A stretch of 64,000 nt of DNA, taken from the NCBI GenBank assembly GCA_018398585.1, contig JAGTTD010000013.1:11227237-11291236 (forward strand). Direction: 5' to 3'. Below are positions 20,681-31,680 of this stretch, piece by piece. This DNA comes from Simmondsia chinensis (taxonomy: Eukaryota > Streptophyta > Magnoliopsida > Caryophyllales > Simmondsiaceae). A program made the position numbers and the translations under genes. The notes beneath the pieces were generated by a model, which ran no database searches, was not told the DNA's origin, and worked only from the letters and a program-made list of their open reading frames with translations. Position 1 is the first letter of the stretch. Every line of letters begins with the position of its first letter.

Positions 20681-21206
20681 GCCCCAAACATCAAAAATTT
20701 CACAAACTAAAATGGGGTGCTGAGGCATCTCATCACATTTTGTGAGGGCACCAGTGCGTTGACAGCGATCGCACGCCCTATAAAATCATGAGCGTCCTTG
20801 AAAAGAGGCGACCAAAAGAAGCCACATTGAAGGACTTTCGCCGCTGTGCATCGTCCCCCAAAGTGTCCCCCACCGGCTAAACTATGACAGAATCGCAATA
20901 CACTCTCATGCTCATTTTCTGGCTCACAGCGACGTATTACCTTATCAGAACATACCTTAAACAAATCCGGTTCATCCTAGAAAAAAAATGCCTTGCCTGA
21001 GAAAGGAAGCGGTCTTGCTCTTGTTTTGACCAATGGGTAGGCAGCTTCCCCATCACCAAGCAGTTAACAATGTGGGCATACCATGGGGGTCGACTTCCTG
21101 CAATAGAAAAAAACTGTTCGTCCTGAAAACAGTCATCAATGGGACCAGTAGTGGCATGAGATGGGAAAACAATCCGTGAAACGTGATCGGCCACGACGTT
21201 ATCCAA
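20681..21206 (-). pseudogene. Outer Athila integrase, N-terminal zinc region
   Basis: Minus strand. Frames 21206-20937 and 20964-20707 encode [17 protein letters not shown] and then CHSLAGGGHFGGRCTAAKVL with [13 protein letters not shown], the HHCC zinc-binding region of gypsy integrase. The two histidines are kept, but the two cysteines of the CC half are not evident ([13 protein letters not shown]). The reading continues to EIFDVWGID, the first catalytic Asp of the core, and stops at the copia-like insert. Confidence 0.75.
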
Positions 21207-22311
21207 ACTTTCCTATCTTGGATTTCCAAGTTAAATTCCTGAAGTAATAAAACCCAATGAATTAACCTAGGTTTCGTTTCCTTCTTAATAAGAAGAAAAC
21301 GAATGGCAGCATGGTCAGAAAAGACTACTACTTTCGAGCCAAAAACATAAGGTTGAAACTTGTCAAGTGCGAAAACTATAGCTAGTAGTTCCTTTTTAGT
21401 GGTGGTATAATTCTTTTGGGCTTTATCCAAAGATTTTCTAGCATAGTAAACAACGACAGGTTTATGATCCTTACGTTGACCAAGCACGGCTCCTACAGCA
21501 TAATTAGAGGCGTCACACATGATCTCAAAAGGTAGTGAGTAGTCGGGAGGTTGAATAATGGGAGCTATAGACAATAAAGTTTTTAACTCAGTAAAGGCTG
21601 CTAAATAGTCATTATCAAAAATGAAAGGTACAAGCAAATTTGACAACAGTTTAGCAATTTTACTGAAGTTGGCAATGAAATGCCGGTAGAATCCAGAGTG
21701 GCCAAGAAAAGATCAAACTTCCTTCACCGAGGTCGGTGGAGGGAGTTTGGAAATTAATTCCACCTTGGCCTTATTTACGATAATGCCCTCTTTAGATACT
21801 ACACGTCCTAAGACTGTGCCCTGTTGAACCATAAAATGGCTCTTTTCCCAACTGAGTACCAAATTGTACTCCTCGCAGCGCTGCAAAACAAGATCTAAGT
21901 GATATAAGCATTCATCAAAAGATGATCCAAACACAGAAAAATCATCCATAAACACTTCTAGGTAGTCTCCAACATGTCCGAAAAAATGGATGTCATACAC
22001 CGCTGGAATGCAGCAGGTGCGTTGCATAGAGCAAAGGGCATCCTTCAGTACGCAAATGTACAAAAGGGATAAGTAAATGTTATTTTCTCTTGGTCCTCAG
22101 GGTGAACCGGGACTATGTTATACCCTGAGTAGCCATCCAGAAAATAATAGTATGCTTGACCTGCTACTTTATCTAGGATCTGGTACAAAAAGGGTAAGGG
22201 AAAATGGTCCTTGCACGTTATAGAGTTCAACTTACGATAATCGATGTGCACTCTCCACCCTATAGTAGCTCGCGTAGGGACCAATTCACCTTGGGCATTC
22301 ACAACGACCAT
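21053..22311 (-). pseudogene. Outer Athila reverse transcriptase and RNase H
   Basis: RT palm: 22311-22045 carries YRKLNSITCKDHFPLPFL and YYFLDGYSGYN; 22063-21713 carries VFMDDFSVFG, the catalytic Asp pair. Next comes the connection SKLPPPTSVKEV. RNase H, 21646-21053, carries [35 protein letters not shown] and [11 protein letters not shown], with the acidic residues visible. Together they copy element RNA into DNA. Frame breaks occur near 22050 and 21690, so the polyprotein is split into at least three frames. Confidence 0.85.
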
Positions 22312-22880
22312 GATTCTTGACTTCTTAGGAACCGCCTAAACCAGATTGACCCAGGGGCTATTAAAGATGGGGTATACAATACCCGCATCTAGCAACTTCA
22401 TGACTCTTTATTAACTACTTCCCTCATGGTAGGGTTAAGCATCCCTTGCATTTTCCTAGAAGGCTTAACATTGTCCTCTTAATATATTCTATGCATGCAC
22501 ACAGAGGGGTTAATTCCTTTCAGATCAGCAACCGACCACCCTATGGCTCGTTTGTGTTTTTGAAGGACAACTAACAACCTAGATTCCTATGTAACAGTTA
22601 GGTTAGACACGGTAATCATAGGAAGAGTGTCATTTGGTCCTAAAAATGCATATTTTAGGGTGGTCGGGAGAGGTTTGAGCTCCAATATCAGTGGACACTC
22701 AATAGATGGTTTTAGCAAATTCACTAAGTAGGCCAGTTAGGGGTTCAAACATTGGTCCCCTAGCCTCAATTCTCATTAGCTCCTGCATGTCAAGCAAATC
22801 ATCAGCATCAGTACTCACATCAAAATCAGCAAAAGTGAGCGAATCAGACAGTTCTTCTTCTTTGATTAAGTCAAAAGACA

Positions 22881-23615
22881 CTAACTCAACCAAAGATCAA
22901 TAGCATGAGCCATGAAGCAAATAAGGTCATCCTCATTAACAAGGAACTTAGCGGCATTTGACACATTCAATTTAACCTTAAGATTCCCAAATGACACTGC
23001 TAACACCCCAGTTCGACCATAAATGATAGCATCGGCTGTTGCCAAGAACGGTCGTCCTAAAATGATAGGGGTGTGGTTCCTCTGATGAGGGGTAGGATCT
23101 ATGTCTAACATGATAAAAACGACGGGGAAGATGAACTTATCAACTTTGGCAAGAACGTCTTTCAACATATCTCTAGGTAGACACTCTAATCTATCCGCCA
23201 ACATCCCCAATTCCTGGAAATTTGAGTATGGGATGAGGTTCACGCTTGCCTCTAAATCCAAAAGAGCCCAAATTGTATAGCTCTCTCCTATGACGCACGG
23301 GACTGTAAAAGCTCTTGAATCTCCACACTTAGGTGGGATGCCTGACATTAAGATACTGCTCACTTTTTCAGTGAGTCGGACCTTTCTCGGGACATGAGCT
23401 TGTGCTCTCTTTTTTCTAGCGCATAGGTCCTTAAGAAATTTAGCATACATGGGGGCGTGTTTAATGGCGTCAATCAGTGGCAAGTTAATCTTGACGTCCT
23501 TAAACAAGTTCAGTAAGTCATATCTCTTTGGGTCGTCCTTCCCTTTTGGTCCTAAAAGGGCCATAGGAAAAGGAACATTTGGCTCAGGTAGTGAGCCAAG
23601 TGAAGGTGTAGGCAC
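22881..23615 (-). CDS. Outer Athila gag end and aspartic protease, open 244 codons
   Basis: The frame begins MPTPSLGSLPEPNVPFPMAL and continues LIDAIKHAPMYAKFLKDLCA, the segment that precedes protease in Athila. The protease follows: ALLDLEASVNLIPYSNFQEL, where the catalytic Asp is present but the usual D-L-G reads D-L-E. Then comes IILGRPFLATADAIIYGRTG, the flap/second-lobe signature. The Gly-to-Glu change at the active site would probably abolish activity. The frame ends before RT. Confidence 0.75.
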   Translation of the reverse strand: MPTPSLGSLPEPNVPFPMALLGPKGKDDPKRYDLLNLFKDVKINLPLIDAIKHAPMYAKFLKDLCARKKRAQAHVPRKVRLTEKVSSILMSGIPPKCGDSRAFTVPCVIGESYTIWALLDLEASVNLIPYSNFQELGMLADRLECLPRDMLKDVLAKVDKFIFPVVFIMLDIDPTPHQRNHTPIILGRPFLATADAIIYGRTGVLAVSFGNLKVKLNVSNAAKFLVNEDDLICFMAHAIDLWLS

Positions 23616-23662
23616 TTCATCCTATCAGCAATGGGGTGTGGAGTCCTATCCTCCCTCTTCTC

Positions 23663-24096
23663 TCAAATCATCCTCACCCATGGCTGAAACAATCTTAGCC
23701 TCCTTATGAGTGACTTGGCTAAGGTTAGGATTAGTTGCTCCTCTGGGGTTAGCGAGAGGTTGGGAGGTAACCTCTCTTCCTCTCTCCTGTTCATGGCCTG
23801 AGCTAACTGTCCTAGTTGGTTCTCTAACTTAGGTGAATGAGAGGGGACCAACTGTTGGTTTTCCTCCATAAAGCGGAGCATACGTTCCTCAAACTAAGAA
23901 GTGTAGCTTGGAGGTTGGGGCGGTGGATTAGCATTAGGAATTGGTGGATGAGAAGAAAAGCCATGCCTTTGCCATCCATGGAAACCAGGAGGGTGCGCCT
24001 TACCTGCAAATCCTGGCGCTGGTTGTCTCATGGCTGGGTTCTGATTTGTGTTCAACTTCCATGAGAAATTGGGATGGTTGCGCCACCCTGGATTAT
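23663..24096 (-). pseudogene. Outer Athila gag, C-terminal linker (left of nested element)
   Basis: Minus reading from the insertion point: NPGWRNHPNFSWKLNTNQNP, then a Pro/Gln-rich stretch and LENQLGQLAQAMNRREEERL, the linker between capsid and protease. It joins directly to the gag piece at 31,681 once the nested element and one ATTAT copy are removed. Confidence 0.75.
24092..24096. repeat. Target-site duplication ATTAT, left copy
   Basis: The pentamer ATTAT directly before the inner Athila element is repeated exactly at 31,676-31,680 after it. Confidence 0.92.
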
Positions 24097-25594
24097 TGAT
24101 GTGTTTTTCTACGTCTATCAAAATTTAATATAAAACCCTATCTATTAACCACATCTAAATTGAAGTGTAGGGCGAGAGGATGTCGAACCACAGGGACTAA
24201 GAGTGCGTAAATTTACTCTATCACTTAAATTGATTTGAATAAAATTGAGAGGTTTTTGTATTAATTGACGTAGGGAAATAACAATTAAACTAAAGTAATC
24301 TACTTCTAATCGAAAAAGTATATTAAATTGGAACCTAGGGCTTCGAATCCATCGTTAGCCAATTACTTTTACGTTAACTTTTAACTTGAGATTATTAATT
24401 ATCACACGGGTAGTGGTTTAGGCTACAAGCTTCAACCTACTAGGATAATATTGTTAGTATTGTGTATTGACCCTATCTAACTAAAGCATAAGGAAAATAG
24501 GCTCTACCTAATGTATTGTTAATTATTACGTATTGACCCTATCTAACTAAAGCATAGGGAAGACAGGCTTTAATTAACAATTCGGTTAATACTATTGCTT
24601 GATTAATTAATCCTTAGGTTACAAGCACAAAGAATTAATTTATAAATATCAACATCAACAATTAAAGGTTACAAACTCAATAATCATATCAATTGAATAA
24701 ACAATAAAAATATAATACTTCAAAGTATTTATGTCAACCAAACAATTCATGTAAACAATTAAATTAACCCGAACTAAAAGTAAACAAAAGTAAAGGCTAA
24801 GATTTCATCTAATCCCAGAGAGCAAGTTCGCTCTCTATCAAGGATGATCCGGTGAAGAAGAAGTTGAACAAACTTATGTTGATCTTCATGCTAATTTCGC
24901 TACGAAAAAGAAAGAAAAATAAAATAAAATCTGAAGAGAGAGAAAAAGCTGAGAGGAGATAGAGGAACAGAGAACAGGGGCGGAGAGAGAGAGGCCGTGA
25001 ACTCCAGCACCCCAAAATACCCTCCATTAAAATGATGCCCTACTGCTCTCACCGAAACCCTGAATCGGTGCAGGGCCTAGTGACTGTCGGTGATGGAATT
25101 GGGCCTGCTCATGCTGGTGTCGATGTTGAACAGCGTGTGGCCCCAATGGGTTGGGCCGGAATAGGACGCAGGAGGCGAGCTTAACAGGGCCGGAAGTTGT
25201 CGTCGTGGGCTGCTGGTGGTTGACGTGAGCCTAAGTTGATGAGATGGTGTGGGTCGGCTGGCCCTGCTGGTGGCGGGCTGGTGGTGTTGTTGGGCTGGAA
25301 GTTGGGCAGGGCTGAATAGTAGCTGGGCGGCTTGGGATGAAAGATGATGAACAGTGCTGGCTCCGGTCGATGCAGGTCGAGCTTATAAATTCTTGTCCCA
25401 AATCTCGATCGAATTGATTTAATTGTTTACGCATCAAATTTGCCTCATTTGCACCTACATTTGACAATTTTCGGATCTTTAATTTCAAACCTGTTAAACA
25501 TAAAAATTGCCAAAATGAGTGTAGAATTATAATTAAATTGGTGCAAAATAATTAAAAATATTAATTAAAAGATACGTAAATATGAGACCCATGA
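24097..25594 (-). repeat. 3' LTR of inner Athila
   Basis: 1,498 bp, starting TGATGTG and ending ACCCATGA in plus reading. It is followed on the right by the minus-strand polypurine tract GTTAGGTGTGGGGGTGT. An internal near-duplicate block (CGTATTGACCCTATCTAAC) occurs twice about 70 bp apart (24475-24560). Confidence 0.9.
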
Positions 25595-26171
25595 ACACCC
25601 CCACACCTAACCTTTGCTAGTCCTCGAGCAAAGTAAATGATTTAACATATAGACTAAAGTGGCCAACTACCCCAACCTTTACCAAGCTTTCCGAGATTAA
25701 CACCTATATTGCAATTCAAGACAAGATTAAATCATCTAGAGCATTCTTCAATTCCATGAATTTAGATGATTAAACTTCAAAACTAGTCATAGAATTTCAT
25801 TAACCTTGTATCAACTAATAAGAATTACTCAAGCAATTTAAGCGAACAAGTGAAAGTGAATAGGATTTCATACCACAGAATCTTCTCAAATTCTCGCTCC
25901 CAACCAAATATATAAAGGTTTTGTGCATCTGTACCATTGAATCACCTAAACATATGCCTATACATAGAGAAAGTTTAAGTGGCATATGAGTGACCACTTT
26001 ACAACATTTTGACCTTAATATAACACAAAAAAAACTTTATCACGAATATACATCAATTTTTAATTTTTCTTTTTCTTTTGCTCTTTTTCTTTTGGAGGAA
26101 ACCCTTTTTTTTCTTTTTTTTTCTTTTCATTTTTTTCTTTTTGTTTCCTCTTTCTTTTCTATCCATTTTTG

Positions 26172-26222
<51 letters not shown>

Positions 26223-26917
26223 ACACGTACTTCATCATTACAATTGACATTAATCAACCAGTACTTTACATAACATCAAGGGCAAGGATTAGGATAAGCC
26301 AATAGGGTAGGCTTGCAAAACTCAAGATATATAAGGTTTTTTACTCAAATTCTTCAGATTTTTCACAGCATGAAAGTCCTGTGCTTAGTGAATATGTAAG
26401 CGGCATGAGTATAACCCATTAATATCAACAACACTCATTAACAAGTATGAAGTAGGATCATTTAATTTCATGGAATTAAGAGAACGAAATAAACAACTAA
26501 TCCCACTGTCATCATAACATACGTGTCGATCAAGGAAAACTTAGCTAAACAGTTGTAATGTACGCCAAAAATGCACCAAAAAGATGTTCAAAATTTAAAA
26601 AAATTCGACCAAAAATGAGCATATGCAAATGAGCCTCACCCCCACACCTAAATCATGCATTATCCTCAATGCAACAACATTAATCATTAAAGCACAAGAG
26701 ATAGGTGAGATGGAGCAATACAACCTGGCGAGACAACGTGGACAGTGTATGTAGGGATCCTTCAACATAGAACAAGAACCTGAAAGAGATAAAACAAGTC
26801 TCCAAGAAACTAATTAGTTCAAAAACTAAACTAAAACAAGTATTAACAAAACTTAGGCTGCCTCCTAGGAGCGCTAAGTTTTATGCCTTCAGTCGGGCGC
26901 AATAGGTCTAGCGAAGA
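25595..26917 (-). other. 3' non-coding region of inner Athila, with long TA microsatellite
   Basis: AT-rich, with a pyrimidine-rich block (26060-26170) and a TA run at about 26178-26215. The polypurine tract adjoins the LTR. The end of the coding part is marked by GGAGGCAGCC (about 26853-26862, minus reading). No gene is visible; the open frames here are low-complexity artefacts. Confidence 0.6.
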
Positions 26918-27384
26918 TCAAGCAATGGCATCATCCAAAGAAACAACTTCATCGAGCTCACCTAAGACAACATCTACAGCACAATTAGAAGTGTCACACA
27001 TGATTTCAGAAGAGAGAGAGTAGTCGGGTGGATGCCTAACGGGAGCAGCTAAAAGTGTAGATCGAAGCTTATGAATAGCTTTCAACCAAGACTCATCGAG
27101 CTCAATTGATATGTCCTTAGATAGTGCGCTAGTCAATGGTCTAGTCAACTTCCCACGGTCTTAAGGAATCCGTTATAGAAACTCGCCTGACCTAGAAAGT
27201 CTCTAACTTGCTTCACATTTGAGGGAGGGGGCGAGTTCACATTCAATTCTATCGTAGCTCTATCAACCTCAATACCCTCCTTAGGCAACCTATGGCCTAG
27301 TACAATTTCCTCTTGAACCATAACATCGTGATTCTTCTCCCAACTCAAGACTTCTTTCATGTCCGAGTTTAACCTTCGTTGCAT
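26918..27384 (-). pseudogene. Inner Athila RT/RNase H remnants
   Basis: 27384-27145 reads VLSWEKNHDVMVQEEIVLGH and RDFLGQASFYNGFLKTVG (RT thumb/connection). 27148-26918 reads HPPDYSLSSEIMCDTSNCAV, the start of RNase H. The RT palm with its catalytic Asp pair and everything after the RNase H start are missing. Confidence 0.75.
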
Positions 27385-27421
27385 CTCTTTAGAAGGTTTT
27401 GCATTCTAATCATGGGGGTCG

Positions 27422-27949
27422 CTAACTAAAGTCAAGGTCCACCAAATCATCAGCAATATCCACACAAAAATACTCTGACTCATCCTCACTAGTGGGTGAT
27501 GTTGAAGCCTTAAAAATATTTAACCTAATAGTCATGTTTGCAAAGCTAGCATCCATTACCCCAAATCTACAATTAATGGTAGCGTTGGCCTTCGCTAAGA
27601 AAGGCCGACCTAGAATGACAGGGACATGGTTTTTTGAATGACTAGAAGGTTCCATATCAAGCACGAGGAAATTAGTAGGAAACAAGGCTTTGTCTACTCT
27701 CACTAGTACGTTAATCAGCTCACCACGGGAAATCCTAGTAGATCTATCTGCTAATTGCAAGGTCACCGTGGTTGGTTGCAACTCTCGCAAGCCTAACTTC
27801 TCATAAACCGAGTAAGGAATAATGTTGATACTCGCTCCTAAGTCCAGTAAAGCTTTATCAATCGAGTAGTCTCCAAGTGAACAAGAGATGGTGGGGGCAC
27901 CAGGGTTTTTATACTTAATTAGAGTGTCACACTTTAGAATAGAGCTCAC
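27422..27949 (-). CDS. Inner Athila aspartic protease, open 175 codons
   Basis: The frame reads MSSILKCDTLIKYKNPGAPT and ALLDLGASINIIPYSVYEKL, with the D-L-G-A-S active site intact. Next come FPTNFLVLDMEPSSHSKNHV and PVILGRPFLAKANATINCRF. Retroviral-type proteases of this family cut the Gag-Pol polyprotein as homodimers. It is better preserved than the outer element's copy, where Gly has become Glu. The frame ends in an acidic tail with DESEYFCVDIADDLVDLDFS. Confidence 0.8.
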   Translation of the reverse strand: MSSILKCDTLIKYKNPGAPTISCSLGDYSIDKALLDLGASINIIPYSVYEKLGLRELQPTTVTLQLADRSTRISRGELINVLVRVDKALFPTNFLVLDMEPSSHSKNHVPVILGRPFLAKANATINCRFGVMDASFANMTIRLNIFKASTSPTSEDESEYFCVDIADDLVDLDFS

Positions 27950-28000
27950 TTGCTTGGCTAAAAATACTTTTTTAGGAAGATGTGCTCTATATCGCCTCTT

Positions 28001-28684
28001 TTAGTTCAGAAGGTCCTTGATGAACTTTGCATAAGCCGGAATCTGTTTAATTGTATCAAGAAGGGGAATATTTATCTTCACTTGCTTAAATGTCTCCAAA
28101 ATGTCTTCCCACTTCTTCTCCTTCCCATATGAATATGGTGCAATTAAAGCTTGGGGGAAGGGAATTCTAGGTACATATGAGGAAGGAAGATCAGAGGTCT
28201 TAGGAGTGGGAGAAGGGTGCATGACCTCATCGGTTGCCTTCTCTCCTTCCTTGCTCCTCTCTTCTCCCTCACCACTTACGGGTACCTCACTCTCAACACT
28301 CACTCCACTGTCAACCTCCGTCCCACTTTTAAACACTGTAATGGACTTTGCTTGTTCTTGATGGGGAAGATAGTTTTCTTGCCTCACACTGTACCTAGGA
28401 TTTTCTATGGTTTGGCTAGGGAGTCTTCTCTCATCTCTCCTACTCAAAGTGTTAGCTAGTTAACCTATTTGGGTTTCTAGCTTTGCAATTGATTGTGTAT
28501 GGGAGTGGAGGAGTTGGGAATTAGCTTCCAAACCTTTCAGTGCACTCAAAACCTTCTCTTCAAAATTCAAATTAGAGCTCAAATTAGGAGGTTGAGAGTA
28601 GTTGGAAGCATACCCTTGCAGTTGAAAACCGACGGGTCGTGTCATACCAGGTGAGTGAGGTCGTGGGTGAGATTGTTGTGGCAC
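28001..28684 (-). pseudogene. Inner Athila gag, C-terminal linker
   Basis: Frames 28684-28460 and 28447-28001 are separated by a stop. The first carries GLEANSQLLHSHTQSIAKLE, a probable coiled coil; the second carries a Glu/Ser-rich stretch and INIPLLDTIKQIPAYAKFIK, the pre-protease signature. The role is structural Gag linker. Confidence 0.7.
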
Positions 28685-28708
28685 AAATTGTCCTTCTCCT
28701 CCTTGCCT

Positions 28709-28936
28709 CTAGGAGAAGTTAGGATGGTTTCTCCAGCCCGGATTGTATGTGTTAGAGTATGGGTCATTTCGAAAGAATCCTTGGGCTGCATTGACTTGTT
28801 CCTTCAACCACTCCACATAAGGTGGAGCAGAGGGGCAGTCATGTGTAGAATGAGAGACACTAGAGCATGAAGAGCAAGCACTATGCACATTTGAAACATG
28901 AGACACGTTAGGTACAGGAGAAGTGGCGAATGTCAT
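28709..28936 (-). pseudogene. Inner Athila gag, zinc-knuckle-like and central part
   Basis: The frame reads CSSCSSVSHSTHDCPSAPP, a degenerate Cys-rich knuckle (CxxC...H....C), then YVEWLKEQVNAAQGFFRNDP and NPGWRNHPNFS. It overlaps the capsid frame end by four bases in a different frame. Confidence 0.65.
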
Positions 28937-29808
28937 CTTAAATAAGAAGTTAATTGCTCTACGAAAGAGGCAAGAGAGTCTACTTTCTTATCTAAGATGG
29001 AGGTGTGAGCAATCTCATTTACTCCTCTATTTATCCTAGTAGCATTAAGACATGTATGTGCAGCAGATTGTTGTGAATTCTTATTCAAAAGTTCAAATAG
29101 TTCCCACGCCTCATCCTCATTCTTCCTAAGGAACTGACCACTGCATGAGGCATCAACAATTTGTTGACCCTTCTCGTTTAACCCATAATAAAAGTTTTGG
29201 ACTAGTTGCCATTTAGGGATAGCATGATGTGGACAAGCTCGTAAGAGTTCCCTAAACCTATCCCAACTCTCGTGAAACTCTTCTGTAAGAAGTTGGGTGA
29301 AGGTGTTAATAGCTCTCCTAGCGGTGTTAGTCTTGCTAATGGGATAGAATTTCTTAAGAAATTCTTGTTGCATTTGGGTCCAAGTACTTATCGTCCCACT
29401 AGGAAAGGTGCCTAACCAATATTTAGCCTTTTCCTTTAAAGAGAAAGGAAAGAGGCGAAGCAAGATGGTGTTATCCCTGACGTTAGGAATCCTAATGGTT
29501 GAGCAAACCTCCATGAAACTGTCCAAGTGTGTGTACGGGTTCTCATTACCTAAGCTGTGGAATGAAGGAAGCATCTGTATGGTATGTGGCTTAAGCTCAA
29601 ACTGATGGGCTACGGGAGGCAACCTAATGCATGAGGGTGAAGCGTATGTGGTGGGAGTAAAGTAGTCCATAAGTGTACGTGGTTGTTGCTCGTCAGCTAT
29701 TACGGTTTGTGCTCGGTGTTGGGCTCTAAGGCCTCTTAAATTTCTTTCAATTTCAGGGTCAAATCTAGTAAGGTCCAGAGACAAAGAGCGATGACCGTGC
29801 ATGAACAA
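28933..29808 (-). CDS. Inner Athila gag capsid region, open 291 codons
   Basis: The frame starts MFMHGHRSLSLDLTRFDPEI. The capsid core (retrotransposon gag domain) spans roughly residues 85-200, with RLFPFSLKEKAKYWLGTFPS, TQMQQEFLKKFYPISKTNTA and CPHHAIPKWQLVQNFYYGL. The C-terminal part (NEDEAWELFELLNKNSQQSA) is probably helical. The start is the first Met after the leader, about 370 bp inside the LTR on the minus strand. An intact gag in a pol-less element fits parasitic use of another element's enzymes. Confidence 0.85.
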   Translation of the reverse strand: MFMHGHRSLSLDLTRFDPEIERNLRGLRAQHRAQTVIADEQQPRTLMDYFTPTTYASPSCIRLPPVAHQFELKPHTIQMLPSFHSLGNENPYTHLDSFMEVCSTIRIPNVRDNTILLRLFPFSLKEKAKYWLGTFPSGTISTWTQMQQEFLKKFYPISKTNTARRAINTFTQLLTEEFHESWDRFRELLRACPHHAIPKWQLVQNFYYGLNEKGQQIVDASCSGQFLRKNEDEAWELFELLNKNSQQSAAHTCLNATRINRGVNEIAHTSILDKKVDSLASFVEQLTSYLR

Positions 29809-30155
29809 TTAACCACACAAAGCAAGTAAATTAAAAATTAAATAAGCAAAACAGACGAAACAAATACTAAAAAAAAGACAGATAACAAAATACTCTAAAA
29901 TCTACTTAGGCACAAAAATCGCAAGAAAAAAAAATAATGCTAATAAAAAGAAAATAATTTTTTTTTTAATTTTAGAAAAGAGCCAATAACAATTAAAGAG
30001 AATTAAAAATTAAAAATCCTAAATCAAGAATCAAATTAAAATTATAAATCCCAGGTTGAAAAAATAAAATAAATTAATTTAAAATTAAAGAAGAGATAGA
30101 AACTTAAAAATTAAAGAAAATCACGAAAATAAAATCACGAATGTTGCCTAGTCCC

Positions 30156-30172
30156 CAGCAACGGCGCCAAAA
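30156..30172 (-). promoter_or_regulatory. Primer-binding site of inner Athila (tRNA-Asp type)
   Basis: Minus-strand TTTTGGCGCCGTTGCTG lies next to the LTR end. TGGCGCCGTTGCC-type sites, complementary to tRNA-Asp, are usual in Athila/Tat elements. Confidence 0.85.
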
Positions 30173-30175
30173 CCT

Positions 30176-31675
30176 TGATGTGTTTTTCTACGTCTACCAA
30201 AATTTAATATAAAAACCTATCTATTAAACACACCTAAATTGAAGTGTAGAGCGAGAGGGTGTCAAACCACATAGACTAAGAGTGCGTGAATTTACTCTAT
30301 GACTTAAATTGATTTGAATAAAATTGAGAGATTTTTGTATTAATTGTCCTAAGAAAATAACAATTAAACTAAAGTAATCTACTTCTAATCGAAAAAGTGT
30401 ATTAAATTGGAACCCAGGGTTTCAAATCCATCGTTAGCCAATTACGTTTGTGTTAACTTTTAACTTGGGATTATTAATTGTCACACGGGTAGTGGTTTAG
30501 GCTACAAGCTTCAACCTACTAAGATAATGTTGTTAGTATTACGTATTGACCCTATCTAACTAAAGCATAAGGAAAATAGGCTCTACCGAAGGTATTGTTA
30601 ATTATTACGTATTGACCCTATCTAACTAAAGCATAGAAAAGATAGGCTTTAATTAACAATTCGGTTAATACCATTACTTGATTAATTAATCCTCAGGCTA
30701 CAAGCACAAAGAATTAATTTATAAATATAAACATCAACAATTAAAGGTTACAAACTCAATAATCATATCAATTGAATAAACAATAAAAATATAATACTTT
30801 AAAGTATTTATCTCAACCAAGCAATTCATGTAAACAATTAAATTGACCCAAACTAAAGGTAAAGAAAAGTAAAGGCTAAGATTTCATCTAACCCCAGAGA
30901 GCAAGTTAGCTCTCCATCAAGGATGATCCGGTGAAGAATAATTTGAACAAACTCATGTTGATCTTCACGCTAATTTAACTCTCGTTCCAATTTAACGAAA
31001 AAGAAAGAAAAATAAAATAAAATCTAAAGAGTGAGGAAAAGCTAAGAGGAGAGAGAGGAGCAGAGAACAGGGGCCGAGAGAGAGAGGCCGTGAACTCCAG
31101 CACCCCAAAATCCCCCCTCCATTAACATGATGCCCTGCTGCTCTCACCGAAACACTAAATCGGTGCTGGGCCGAGTGATTGTCAGTGATGGAAGTGGGCC
31201 AGCTCGGGCTGGTGTTGGTGTTGAACAAAGAGTGGGCCCGATGGGCTGGGCCGGAACTAGACGCAGGAGGCGAGCTTAACATGGCCGGAAGTTGTCGACG
31301 TGGGTTGCTGGTGGTTGACATGAGCCTGAGTTGACGAGATGGTGTGGGTCGGTTGGGCCTACTGGTGGCGGGTTGGGGGTGTCGTTGGGCTGGGCTGAAC
31401 AGTAGCGGAGCGGCTTGGAATGGAAGATGATGAACAGTGCTGGCTCCAGTCGAGGTGGGTCTAGGTTATACGTTCTTGTCCCGAATCTCGATTGACGTAT
31501 TTAAATGTTTACGCATCGAATTTGCCTCATTTGCACCATCATTTGACAATTTTTGGAACTTTAATTTCAAGCCTGTTAAACAAAAAAATTGCCAAAATGA
31601 GTGTAAATTATAATTAAATAGGCGCAAAATAATTAAAAATTATAATTAAAAGATGCGTAAATATGATACGCATCA
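30176..31675 (-). repeat. 5' LTR of inner Athila
   Basis: 1,500 bp, TGATGTG to ACGCATCA in plus reading, followed by ATTAT. It is a full-length partner of 24097-25594. No certain TATA box was picked out. Confidence 0.9.
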
Positions 31676-31680
31676 ATTAT

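Larger units (their letters stand above)
24097..31675 (-). mobile_element. Inner Athila-type element, complete ends, pol deleted
   Basis: Two LTRs of 1,498 and 1,500 bp (24097-25594 and 30176-31675) enclose 4.6 kb, with a perfect ATTAT target duplication outside. On the minus strand the inside holds a primer site, gag, protease and short remnants of RT and RNase H; the RT core, RNase H body, integrase and env-like ORF are gone. It is therefore a gag-protease deletion derivative that would need pol from elsewhere. It lies in the gag of the outer Athila. LTR divergence is several percent by eye in the first 185 bp compared (about 15 differences), so the insertion is not recent. Confidence 0.92.

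Noticed and set aside
24809..25488. Minus-strand frames with Pro/Ser/Thr-rich product
   Set aside because: They lie wholly in the inner Athila LTR, and the counterpart LTR does not conserve them.
25990..26305. Plus-strand frames with Phe and Tyr-Ile runs
   Set aside because: Artefacts of a pyrimidine tract and TA microsatellite.
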